Shown here: positions 11,945 to 23,700 of the stretch, piece by piece
How positions within the stretch are numbered: the first letter of the stretch is position 1
How the letters are laid out: each line of letters begins with the position of its first letter
Assembly: GCA_003255065.1 (NCBI GenBank)
Contig: QAOA01000942.1
Span: forward strand, 1 to 64,000
Reading direction: 5' to 3'
Source of the DNA: Cercis canadensis
Lineage: Eukaryota > Streptophyta > Magnoliopsida > Fabales > Fabaceae
DNA length: 64,000 bases
Position numbers and translations under genes: made by a program
Notes under the pieces: model-generated
What the model was told of the DNA's origin: nothing
The model's input: only the letters and a program-made list of their open reading frames with translations
The model's database searches: none

Positions 11945-12016
11945 CATATATAGCTAAAAATGCTGAAATGCTAACAAAAATCACAAAAAATAATAATAAC
12001 TAAAAAAAATACAAAA

Positions 12017-12056
<40 letters not shown>

Positions 12057-14275
12057 AAAAATGAAGAATAATAAAAAGCAAAGAATAAATAAATGCTATT
12101 GTCGGCAACAAGCAATCTTTCCGTAATGCAGTTTTGTGCTATTACATTCCTGCTGGTGCTCTGTCTGTTCAAGCTCATTAGGAAGAATAGGAAGAAAAGG
12201 AAATAACAATAAAATAGAAAAAAGCAAGGAGAATTAGATGTTGCAGAGGGTGGCAAGTCCTCTTTCTGTGATGTGATAGTTGTGGTCTTGACTCTGGGGC
12301 GGCAATCCAGCTTTCGGCGAAATGCTGCAAATACAGTTCGGCACCACCCTCTGCCAGATGACCCCCCGCCACCTTGCCAGTGCAATTTGCACAACTTACC
12401 CGACTTGCTAAAGGAGCTTAAGCTTCACCTATAAAAGAAGGCAAAAATAGCAAGTTTCAGGGACACAGAGTGATATACATACGAAGGGATACAAAGATAG
12501 AAAAATTTTGAAACACGAAACAACAAGAAGCAGGAAGACCCAGTAGCACACAGAGGAAAAAACTCCAAAATTTTCGTCATATGAGGTACTAACACTATCT
12601 CGTATTTTTCTTGTGTGCTAAATTTTTTATTTTCTTGTTGGTTAAAATGTACACAGAGCACATATTCAACCCACAATTTTTTTTTTATATCATAAAAAAA
12701 AAAAATCAAATCACTCGGCTTCTCCATTTTGTTTCTGAAGCAAGGAGGGGTGGCGCCGCCGGTGGTGGTGGCTCTACCCCTTCCCATTCCTTTTTTTTTT
12801 CTTAGACAAATAGGCAAAGGATTATTGAGGCAAAGGTACCAGAGAAAGAGAAAGAGAGAATCAACTCCCTTTATCAACTATAATCAAATTCCCCAAATCC
12901 CTAATTGTTAAAGAGAGCAAAACCTAGGGTTCATGTATGAAATCAAGGATGAAGCATAATAGAAGTCCAGTCAAAAGGAGAACAATCGAACTAGAGGGAG
13001 AAGCCAAGTTAGAGAGAGAAACAAAGATTCAGAGAGAAAGGTAGAGAGATTTTGGAAGAAAGAGTGAAATAGAGAGAAAGATCCTTACCTTATCAAACTA
13101 ATTAAGTGGGAAAGAACCAATTTTTGAGCTCTAGACCCATGAGAGAAGCTCTCTTTCTCCCCTACGTTTTCCCATTTGCTCTGTCTCCCCTTTTTCCTCT
13201 CTGTTTCTTCTCTTTATCGCATGGTCCTATTTTGCTCTCTAATTTCTTCTTTTAAAGCTTATTTACAAATTCCATTTTTAAGTGTATATTTGTTTGTTTG
13301 GGTTTATGGCTATTGGTTTTGTTAGTGTTAGTATGGGCTATTTGGCCTTTTTTTGAGTTATTAAGTTATTGGGCCGAATGGGTTAGGATTTGTTGGGTTA
13401 GAGTGTTTTGTTTTGTTGTACTTATGTGTTTTGCTAGACTAGGCCCACGAATTGGGCTAACAGCCCAACTTGTTTTTTTTTTTCCTATCTTCTTAGCTTT
13501 TGTTCTAGTGTTATTTAGATTGGGCTTAATATTAATGTTAGTCTTTTGATTTCTTTTGATAAAAGACCCATTAATAATGTGTAGACTAGTTATTGTTTAG
13601 TGATTAAGTTCAATTATTATTATTATTATTATTATTATTGTTATTATATATAGACATGCTTTTAGTTATTTTTTATTTATCCTATGTGTTCTGTTGTGAT
13701 GACTTTTTCATTTTACCTTGTGAATGAAATAAAATCAAAGCTCGACGACGGATTAAGTTAGGGAATAATTGTGTTGATAATTTTTCTTAATGTTCTTAAG
13801 GTGAGTGATAAATTTCTTGGTTATACCAAAGATACTAGTGTGGCCAATGAAATTTCCAATATCGTTTTTATCTTTTTAATTACTGTTTATCTAGCATTTA
13901 TTTGCTATACTGTAATTCATCTCATTACATTTTTTCATTATCTTCACTTATGCTAAAATAAGATTACTGACGAAGGAATAATCAAAATTAGTCATGATGA
14001 TGGCGATGTTTTGTTATTTCGGAGGTAAGAGGATTTCTCTAGTTTTGCCAGAGATATTGATAGGGCTTGAGGCTAATCCTTGATAGAAAAAAAAAAAAAA
14101 AAAATTCGATGCATAATTTTTCCAAAAAATTATTTTTTAAGTATAATATTTTGGCTTCAATTACTTTATTGTGGGTCAAAAGATACTGACGAGGGAATAG
14201 TTAAGGATAATTGTGATGAAATTTAGCGGCCTTGGTGAGATGAAATTTATGGGGACAAACACGTTATACCCTACT
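11945..14275. mobile_element. Diverged LTR of the 1053-3425 family, reverse orientation
   Basis: Read on the minus strand it follows the same order as 1053-3425: a CGACG block near 13745, short GCCCAA-type blocks (13280-13550), a CT-rich stretch (12950-13250), the GTGCAATTTGCACAA block at 12381, and an AT-rich end. Its ends are not clean and no target duplication was found, so it is an old, eroded copy. It contains ATT/TTA microsatellites at about 12018-12054 and 13614-13650. Confidence 0.55.
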
Positions 14276-14639
14276 CTTGTAGCTTCCTATAAAGAATAAA
14301 AAGGACTATGGTAGATTGATTTATATTGGACTTTTTTTCAGTTAGGATGTTTTAGTCTAAAGCAAAATATGTGCAATTAAAATTTTAGTCATGAAAAGTT
14401 TAGGGTGAGTATCTACTATCTTATTTTAAGGCTATGGCATGTTATATCTCATAATGATACTTATAAGTTCTCTATCAAAGGAGACGGTTAGTTGTGGAAT
14501 TTGAACCTAAGTCTTACAATCGAAGTGCTTGGATCCTTACTAATTGAATAAACCCCATGTTGTCATATATGCAATCCTTACACTCCATCTCTAATGATTG
14601 CGCAGGTGGTACGTTCTTACTGAAACCACCACGTATAAA

Positions 14640-14960
14640 TGATTGGAATAGTGTTTGATTGGAATCTATTGAGTTCAAGTGTAAACTATACTCTAGAGCA
14701 AATTTTACGATAGAGGAGCATGGAGTTCATGTAGGGAAGGAAGATACAAATATGAAAGATATTCAATTTAATTGTCTCATTCCTAATCCCAAACTTCAAT
14801 TATCCAAAATTAAAAAAGGAAAATCAAAGTAGGACCTCTCCAGCCCGCCAATGAATAGCTCCGTCACTAGATTTCAAGGAATGTTCAAGGAAAAAGCAGA
14901 AGGAACAAGCTCAAAGAGTACTGATGCCAAGATTATAGAAAGCAGGTTTCATGAAGAGAT
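14640..14960 (+). pseudogene. Relic of a TNL C-terminal (C-JID) exon
   Basis: The segment aligns with the last exon of TNL1 at 24110-24400: shared blocks include GATTGGAAT, GAGTTCATGTA-like, AAAGATATTCAATTTAATTG, CCTAATCCCAAACTTCAAT and AATGAATAGCTCCG. Several stops and indels remove any open frame. It is a left-over 3' end of a former TNL; the rest was lost or replaced by the LTR upstream. Confidence 0.7.
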
Positions 14961-16689
14961 AAAAAATAGAAGCAACAGACTTGTGTATATGCATATTATA
15001 ATACGATCACTTAACTTCTAGAGTTCCAACTCAGCATGTGAGTTAAGAGTCTTCAGTCTCTTGGCTTCTCCGATGAATTCCTTGATTACTGGCTTCTAGA
15101 GTTCCAACAGACTTTAAGCTGTACCAAAGTAGGACGTAAATCAGAGAAATGAATGTTTTGGTTAGAGAAATGTTTATGATAGTTACTGGTGCATATCTTG
15201 AGTGTGTATATGTGTATGTGTCTATGTGAGAGAGACACGATGTGCTTCTCAAGCCTATAAAAATAGAAATAAAATACAAATATAATAAAATGTTAGTGTA
15301 AAATAAAGATGTGGCATTAGGATGAGGCACAAATATCTCATTTTCTTTAAAATAATTTATGCTTCTCGCAAGTGATATTTGTGTCTTTTACTAGGTATAG
15401 TGAATTTTAGATGCGTTGTTTACAGGATATTCAGGATATAACAATTTAATAATCACATAGAAAATAACTCTCTTCAACAGTACCCAAAAAGAGCATATAC
15501 ACAAGATAATCAGATTGCTTATCTCATAATGTCTAGATACACACACATTATATGACCTTTAGGCTGTACCATTACTAGTGATTGACATATTATTAGCACA
15601 TAAAGGCACACTTAAACCCAAAATTAAATATAGATATAAAGCCATATATAATACTACCTTTAATCACGGCATTCCTTTTTCAGCCAATAAAAAGAATATG
15701 GCTGTTGGCCATAAAACAATAATCAAAGCCATTTAGTCTCTCTTTATTTCTATTTAGTGTTAGTAAATACATTCATTTTTATAAAAATACTCCAAATTAA
15801 GTCCCAACACCAGCAAAGCAAAAGTGGTGCACTAAATTAACCATTATGAAACTACGCAACTTGAAATGTGCAAAAGACATTTAATCTTTGCATCTTAATC
15901 AAAATTCTACTGCTGCATCTTAATCCTTGCACAAATGCTAGGATGCACGGACACATACACAAGACATGAAACATGAGAAATTCTAAAAAATGCAAGATAT
16001 GACATATATATATATATATATATATATTAACCAAACAATACATAGAATTCTAAGTAGATTCATATTTTATCAAAAGATTGAACATTTACATCATATTCTC
16101 TTACCAAAAAAAGGGACATAAACCCCACCTGTATGAAATAGTAATATCCCTTCCAAAATAAAGACAATTACAAGGGATATTACCTAATTCTTTCAAGTTA
16201 TATTTTTCTTAACAAAAAAAAAATTCTAAAAATATTGGGAAAAATGGGAAGTCATGCCCGAGCCTTGTTAGCTGTGTGTCCAAGCCCAAAAAAATAAACT
16301 TTTTTTTTTATTATTTGGACACGTCCGTGCACATATCAAACAGGTGTCGTGGTTGTGTTTGTGTTAACGGTGTGTCGGATACGGGGACACGATAGCAAAT
16401 TTTCGTGTCCGTGCTTCCTGGCACAAATGTCTAAATGAATGCATAAGTCACTAAAAACATCCATTAGACTATGACAAATTATCACATGAAATCAGCTTAG
16501 AGGTCATTAGAATTGATAAGAGTTAGTCATAGGACTTCTTTTTGAAAAGAGATCAGTAAACTAATACATAAATACACCTAAGTAAAACCATGTGACTAAG
16601 AGTTCTTAAAAAAGTTTCAAGTATCTACTGGAAAAATTCTCTTTTGTACCTGCTAGATTTTTGTTATCTAACAATTCATACCCAAGCAA
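14961..16689. other. AT-rich intergenic, no gene seen
   Basis: The stretch holds a short AT microsatellite (~16003-16027) and some repeated phrases (GAGTTCCAAC at ~15020 and ~15100). No open frame resembles a known protein. Confidence 0.4.
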
Positions 16690-16834
16690 TCTACCAACAT
16701 ATGATAGTTGAGCTGGTTACACCAAATGAAAAAGAACATAGTAAATGCAGTAGCAAAAAAGNTCTACCAACATATGATAGTTGAGCTGATTACACCAAAT
16801 GAAAAAGAACATAGTAAATGCAGTACCAAAAAAG
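16690..16834. repeat. 72-bp direct repeat around a single N (assembly join)
   Basis: Bases 16690-16761 and 16763-16834 are the same 72-bp sequence with two mismatches, and the only base between them is N (16762). This is what unmerged overlapping contig ends look like, so the repeat is more likely an assembly artefact than biology. Confidence 0.8.
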
Positions 16835-16844
16835 TGACTCATGA

Positions 16845-16970
16845 TTTCCAGTAACAATCTTAATTTTACTGCAACTTGATTTGTTTGATGAAAATTTAGA
16901 GCTAATTGATTATCAATGGCACATTCTTTTATCTTCAATGTTTTGCATTTTTTTTTCCTTGAAGTAACAG
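16845..16970. repeat. Third copy of the cluster spacer
   Basis: It matches 11205-11310 and part of 20530-20560. It sits directly upstream of the broken TNL that follows, as the 20160-20560 copy sits upstream of TNL1. Confidence 0.65.
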
Positions 16971-17059
16971 CTGGTACACGTTAACAAGAGGGGAGAGTAG
17001 ATGATGATTAAGAGCTCTCAAAAATTTAATTTTAATTTTAATTTTACTGCAACTTGATT

Positions 17060-18076
17060 TGTCAATTTTAGATATTGAGTCTTACAATACTATTGGCATG
17101 GTGGAAATTCATGGAACTAGTGGAATTGAAAAAACTATGCTTGCCAAAGTTTTATATAACATGATCGTTTATCAATTTGATTGTGCATGTTTTTTTGAAC
17201 CTGTCAGAGAATGTTCAAAATGTTCCATGGACTTTGTAAGTCTGCAAAAGAAACTTCTATCCCAGATATTTAGGAAGGAAAATTTCAAATTGGGCAATGT
17301 TGATGAAGGTGCAAATATAATAAAATAGAGACTTTGCAATAGGAGAGTTCTTCTTGCGCTTGATGATGTTGATAAGCGGGAGCAATTGAAAAAATTTGCT
17401 GGGAGATGTGATTAGTTTGGTCCTGGTAGTAGGATCATCATAACAAAAAGGGATAAACATCTACTAATTGCTCATGGAGTTGAAAAAATATATGAAATGA
17501 ACAAGCTAGATGATCATAAAGCTGTTGAACTCTTTTGTTGGAAGGCCTTCAAAATGAGCAAACCTGCATAAAACTTTGTGGATATATCCCATAAGATAAT
17601 AAAATATACCATGGGTCTTCCATTGTCTTTAATTAAATGTAATAGGTTCCAATTTGTTTTGTAGAAGTTTAAAGGCATGGGAGTCTGCATTGGATAAATA
17701 TAAGAGGATAATAGACAAAGGTATTCATGAAATACTGAGAGTAAGCTATGATAGCTTGTAGGATGATCTGAAAACCATTTCTCTCGATATTGCTTGTTTC
17801 TTTAAAGGGGAGAGATTGGAAGATGTTAAACAGATACTAGATGCTTGTGATCTCTCTCCACAATATAATATTGAAGTACTTGTTGATAAATCTCTCATAA
17901 CTATTGGACTTCACAATTGTGGATGCATGATCTCCCACAAGACATGGAAAGAGAAGTTGTTAGGTAAGAAGCCCCTTCAAAACATGTTGAACGAAGCAGA
18001 TTATGGTATCATGAAGATGTTCTCAAGGTTTTGACTTAAAATTCAATAAGAATTGTATCATTATTTTTTCAACACG

Positions 18077-18127
<51 letters not shown>

Positions 18128-18465
18128 GTATGTATGTATGTATGCATGCATATTTTCTTGTATTTTATAGTCAGCATGTTAAATTGGTAGTTTGTAACTA
18201 ATGCTACTTTCTTGATACTTGTTTCTATAGGGAACTAATAGTGTCGAAGGAATAATGTTTGATTTGCCACAAGAAGCTGAAGTAGAATGGAGTGATACTG
18301 CCTTTGAAAAGATGAATAATCTAAGAATTCTCATAGTTCAAAAGGCAAGGTTTTCAACAGGTCCTAAATATTTGCCAAATAATTTAAGGTTTCTTCATTG
18401 GGAAGAATACCCTTCAAAGTTTGTAACTCAAATACTTGATATATCTTGTGTACCAAATATAAAAG
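17060..18465 (+). pseudogene. TNL pseudogene: NB-ARC plus first LRR exon, no TIR
   Basis: The NB-ARC part (17070-18040) aligns with TNL1-3. The P-loop reads GTSGIEKTMLAK instead of GTGGIGKTTLAK, so two glycines are lost, and stops interrupt the RNBS-A to RNBS-B interval (for example before RLCN near 17326 and in the GRCDWFGPG region). There is no TIR exon upstream. After an intron holding a CA microsatellite, an LRR exon starts at ~18231 (GTNSVEGIMFDLPQEAEVEW), jumps by an internal deletion from EEYPSK to TQILDISCVPNIKE, and joins sacsin-like sequence at ~18465. Confidence 0.88.
18073..18150. repeat. CA/TG-rich microsatellite in the pseudogene intron
   Basis: An (AC)n run of ~50 bases is followed by ATGT and GCAT repeats. 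It fills the intron position which in TNL1 and TNL2 is a plain AT-rich intron. Confidence 0.85.
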
Positions 18466-19942
18466 AAAATGATAGCTTTCCAGGTGGGATAAATATGGAG
18501 GTGGAGAAACAGGCTGTACTGCAGAGAACGATAGCTTTGCAGGAAAATCTTAAAGAATCTCAGGCAGCACTTCTATTGGAGCAGGTTGGTGGTTTCTACT
18601 ATGATTTCTCAGTGAAATTCAGCATTTATAAATAGGAGAATAGGAAAAACCTTTAAGGATCACAAGGATGCACCATGTCACAAATTGTCATATTTGTCTA
18701 CACTTTGGGATGGTTTCGGGGAGTGTTGTCTTATAGCAACTTATTAGTTGAGTAAAACCCATTTTTAGTCCCTGAAAAATGCATCTATTGACAAATTCAT
18801 CCTTCAAAAATTTTCGGTGACAAATTGATCCTTGAATTATTATTTTCGCTGACAAATTAGTCCTCCGTTAAGGTTTGTTAGTCAAATTTACCGGACTTTG
18901 CCACGTGGCACATGGTCCATCTACCATATTAGCATGCCACTTTAGCAACTAACGGCTACGTGGCGAAGTCTGTTAATAAACCCTAATGGAGGACTAATTT
19001 GTCAGCGAAAATAATAATTCAATGACCAATTTGTCACAAAATTTTTTGGAGGACAACTTTGTTAGTGGATGCATTTTTCAGGGACTAAAAAGGGGTTTTA
19101 CTTTTATTAGTTTTCCCTGTTTTAGATTTTGTGGTTGGATTGATTTGGGATAAAGAGAATGAAAATGAGTTACCGGTTGACCATTTGTGTGGTTTCACTG
19201 TTTCTTAGTTAGTTGAAATTAATTTACCCGAAGTTCATGAGGATATGAAGATAAGTAGTTGATTGATAAAAAATTTCTTATTCTCTGGTCTAGATACTAT
19301 TTATAGACATTGTCATGTCTTATTTATTTTGTTGTAATCTTTGAATAGAATGAATGTCGCTCTGCCCTATGCCTTGTCTCAACTTTGTCTGAGAAGAAAG
19401 GTATATTCCTAGATAAATGAACTTTGTAGACCAGACACAGTATTTCTCATTCATTTGACTGCAGTGCATCAAAACCTTGTAGCCTATGTATATTTGTTGT
19501 AGATCCTCCTTAAAAAAGCTGGGTAATTCTCAATGATACATTTATTAACATGTTCTGTAGGATTTTCTTGCAGCAATATTCCTACAGTTTTGTGTATGCT
19601 TTGCGCTTGTCTTATGGATTATGGACAGTTTTATATAGAGCAGTAGAACAAACTAGTTTCCTAAATGCTTAGTTATACCAGTCTGGTAGGGTTTGGTCTT
19701 TATTTGAGGATCAAATGACATGTTACATTTTAATGAATGTACAGGAAAAGGCTGATGTGGCAGCAAAAGAGGCTGATACAGCAAAAGCAGCATGGCTTTG
19801 TCGGGTTTGTCTGACCGCTGAAGTTGATATTACAATAGTTCCTTGTGGTCCTGTACTTTGTCGTAGATGCTCTTCTGCCGTATCAAAATGTTCATTTTGC
19901 CGACTTCAGGTTACAAAAACTATTAGAATTTTCCGTCCATAA
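18466..19942 (+). pseudogene. 3' fragment of a sacsin-like gene with C-terminal RING finger
   Basis: Two exons are readable. Exon A (18466-18584) reads NDSFPGGINMEVEKQ and ALQENLKESQAALLLEQ. Exon B (19745-19942, after a TACAG acceptor) reads EKADVAAKEADTAKAAWLCRVC and ends QVTKTIRIFRP. This is the end of the very large plant sacsin-like protein (At5g23110 type), which normally has thousands of residues; only ~105 are here. The RING is damaged: the zinc ligand His in PCGHVLCRRC is Pro (PCGPVLCRRC). Exon A continues in frame from the TNL LRR exon before it, giving one open frame from 18255 into the intron. The intron contains a MITE (18750-19103). It is likely a captured, non-functional gene end. 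Confidence 0.75.
18750..19103. mobile_element. 354-bp MULE-type MITE with long inverted repeats
   Basis: The ends are inverted repeats of ~160 bp (GAGTAAAACCC at the left; the right end reads GGGTTTTACTT), with AGTCCCTGAAAAATGCAT and GACAAATT.GTCCTCC blocks in both arms. A perfect 9-bp target duplication TTATTAGTT lies at 18741-18749 and 19104-19112. The loop has CCACGTGG. There is no coding capacity. Confidence 0.92.
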
Positions 19943-20024
19943 TATATCTGTTGCTTGGGACAGCATTTGGATCTTTTGTATATATTCTTGTGCATTTAGT
20001 GTTCAGGAAACAGAAAATGGCTTT

Positions 20025-20185
20025 CAGTTCTAAGTCGATCAGGGCAATTAAGTGCTGCTTATGAACTTATAAAATCAATGCCTGTGGAGCCTCATGCTGG
20101 TGCCACTTCTTGGGCTTGTAAGTTATGCAATGATTCGGTCCTAGGAGAGATTGTTGCCAATCGACACGGCCATGTTTGAGATTCT
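20025..20185 (+). pseudogene. Second, shorter PPR remnant
   Basis: It matches 868-1020 of the first PPR remnant (CTAAGTCGATCA.GGCAATTAAGTGCT; protein LSRSGQLSAAYEL). It ends in CCAATCGACACGGCCATG, where it is deleted straight into the spacer, so the E motif is missing and no LTR is present. Confidence 0.75.
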
Positions 20186-20560
20186 TGATTGGTGAAGTTG
20201 GTTCTGGAGCATGTGACGCGTGATGTGGATTCTATTTTATTGAGGAGGAAGCTTAGCATTTGCTCAGTGATTGTGAATTTATAAATGTGAGTTGAATTGA
20301 TTAAAAATATATTCCTGTTCATTCTTACAACATTCATGTATCAACCGAGCTTTGATATTTGGTTTAACACATATGTTTAATGCAACAACTTCGTTGTCTC
20401 GCTGGATTCTTGTAAATTGTAATTTTTTTGTCATTTTCTTGTAATTACTTTTGTGCAATTTTAGTTATGTACATTTGTTCAAAAACACATGTTATTTGAT
20501 TCAAGTATGCTTCAATGTTTCATCTGATCTTCTCCAGTAACAATCTAGATTAGGGCAAGT
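20160..20560. repeat. Paralogous spacer with the empty MULE target
   Basis: It matches 3577-3790 joined to 11075-11290. At 20372-20380 it has TATGTTTAA once, the site where the other copy carries the 7.3-kb MULE. It leads directly into TNL1. Confidence 0.82.
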
Positions 20561-20752
20561 TTATTTTCTTCAAGTCTTTACTAATTGATTTTGAGTTCCA
20601 TGATACTCAATTAGAACTTGTTTGGGTCTATTTGGTCAGAATATTTGTGATTTCATTAAATTCATTAAAAAATTGTATTAAATAAAGTTTAATTGAATTG
20701 CTATAACCTATAATTACATTGTATTTAGGACTAATTGGCACTTAGCAGAGGN

Positions 20753-23700
20753 CTGCTCTTCTCAATGCAATTGAAGAATCTAGGGCTTCCATTGTTGTGT
20801 TCTCTGAAAACTTCCCGTTTTCCACATGGTGCCTTGATGTACTTGTCAAGATCCTTGAGTGCAAGAAGGAAAAAGCCCAAATGGTTTGGCCAATTTTCTA
20901 CAAAGTCGAACCGTCTGATGTAAGACATCAGAAGAAGAGCTACAGAGATGCAATGGCTAAACATGAAAATAGGTTCAGAAATGATATGGACAAAGTGAGA
21001 AAATGGAGGTCAGCTTTGAAAGAAGCAGCTGACTTGTCAGGATCCACATACGAAACTGGGTAAGTACATACTTAATAGTCTTCTAATTAATTTCTGCTGA
21101 TGTAGTTCCAATTCTAAATGTTTTGTAGTTGTTAATAAGACTATCATTGCGCATACCGTGTTCAAGAAGATGACAGATGAAAAAAGTTAAATACAATTCT
21201 AGTCTTCTAATTAATTATTGCTCCGATTCAAACATGATTCTATTAGTAACTTTTGTTATATGAAATGTAGTACCAGAGTGTTTTATGTTAAGGGGAAAAA
21301 AGAAAAGAATATTCTGTGTCAATCTCTGTTTGAGTTTCAATTTTTCTTTTTTGATTTCAAGGGCAATGCACTTTTGCAGGTACGAATATAAATTTATCAC
21401 AAACATTATAGAAGAGGTCTCTGCTAAATTACATAATAAGCATTTATATGTTGGTGAGCATATAGTTGGACTCAAGTCTTGCATAGAAGAAATGAAGTCA
21501 ATTTTAGATGTTGGATCTAATAATGATGTTGGCATGGTGGGAATTCATGGAATTGGTGGGATAGGTAAAACAACACTTGCCAAAGTTTTGTATAACTTAA
21601 TTGTTGATCAATTTGACTATGCATGTTTTCTTGAGTTTGTCAGAGAAAGATCAAATAGTTGCATGGGCCTTGTAAATCAGCAAGAGGCACTTCTATCCCA
21701 GATATTTAGGAAGAAAAATTTCAACTTGGGCAATGTTGATGAAGGTGCAAATATAATAATGCATAGGCTTTGCAATAAGAGAGTTCTTCTTGTGCTTGAT
21801 GATGTTGATAAAGAGGAGCAATTAAAAAAGTTGGCTGGGGGATGTGATTGGTTTGGTCCTGGTAGTAGGATCATTATAACAACTAGAGATAAACATTTGC
21901 TAATTGCACATGGAGTTGAAAGGAGATATGAACTGAAGGAGCTATATGATCATGAAGATCTTGAGCTCTTTTGTTGGAGGGCCTTCAAAAGGAGCCAGCC
22001 TGCAGAAAGCTATGTTGCTATATCCAAAGAAATAATACATTATGCCAAGGGCCTTCCATTGGCTTTAAATGTAATAGGCTCGAATTTGTGTGGTAGAGGT
22101 TTAGATGCATGGCAATCTGCATTAGATCAATATATGAGGGTTTCAGATAAAGATATTCAAGGTGTACTGAGAGTAAGCTATGATAGCTTGGAGTACAATC
22201 AAAAAGCCATTTTTCTGGATATTGCTTGCTTTTTCAAAGGGGAGAGTTTGGAGTATGTTGAAAAGATACTAGATGGTAGTGATCTCTATGCAAAATATAA
22301 TATTGAAGTACTTGTTGATAAATCTCTCATAACTGTTAATCAATCTGGCATCTTGGGAATGCATGATCTCATACAATACATGGGAAGAGAACTCATTAGG
22401 CAAGATGCCCCTTCAAAACTTGGCAGACACTGCAGATTATGGGATCATAAAGATGTTCTCACTGTATTGATGGACAATTCAGTAAGAATTGTATCATTAT
22501 TTTTTTTCAACATATATATTTTTTCTCATATATATTATAGTCAGTATGTAAAATGGGCAGTCCGTAGCTAATGCTTCTTCTTGATGCTTGTTTTATAGGG
22601 AACTGATAGTGTTGAAGGAATAATGCTGGATTTGCCACAACAAGATGAAGTAGAATGGAGTGGTGAAGCCTTCGAAAAGATGAATAATCTAAGAATTCTC
22701 ATTGTTCGAAATGCACGGTTTTCAACAGGTCCTAAATATCTACCAAATAATTTAAGGTTGCTTGATTGGGAAGAATACCCTTCAAAGTCTTTACCACTGG
22801 GGTTTTATCCTAGAAAAATTGCTGTCCTGAAGTTATGTGGCAGTCGTCTAAGATTGGAAAAGCCATTCCAGGTACATTTGTTTTCTTTTTTCTCTTTTAA
22901 ATGATTTAACCATGTATTGGTTGTCTTGAACTTTGTCCTGGTGGCCTCAGAGCTGAAAAGTTGAAAATGGCTTTCCTTTTCTTGTTGGTAACGATTTGGT
23001 AGAAAACTTGCATCATTCATTTTAAAAATTATATCTTGTGGATTTCAAAATTTATATTTCATGACTTTAGGCCTACTAATTATTTAGTTTTTGTTTTGCA
23101 GAAATTTGAAAATCTAACCCACCTGGATTTCTCACGCTCTCAACTCATAACTCAAATACCTGATATATCTGGTTTGCCAAATATAAAAGAATTGATGCTT
23201 CTTGATTGTGAGAATCTGATTAAGGTTCATGATTCTGTTGGTTTTCTTACAAATCTTGTTAAATTAAACATTGCGGGATGCACCAAACTCAAAATATTCC
23301 CACGTAGAATTGAGATGACATCTCTTAAATTTCTTAATCTCAATTTTTGCACTGGACTTCAACATTTCCCGGAGATATTGGGAAAGATGGATGATCTGCA
23401 ATACATTCATGCGCAAAGAACTGGTATTAAACTGTTACCACATTCAATTGGTAATCTAACAGGGCTTGAAAGTTTATATATATCAGATAACGACAATTTG
23501 GTATCCCTCCCAGAAAGCATTAAACAATTGGATAGATTGGAACATCTATTTGTGTGGAATTGCAAGAAGCTTCGACAAATTTCAGGAATTCCATCAAATT
23601 TGCTTACAATATCTGCAGATGGTTGTACATCTTTAACCTTGCAGTCAACAAGTGTGTTATGGTCTCAGGTTTCACTATTTCTTTCTCAAGTCTATTATTT

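Noticed and set aside
12178-12394. Minus-strand open frames of 64-137 codons
   Set aside because: They lie in an eroded LTR and end in runs of Ile from an ATT microsatellite.
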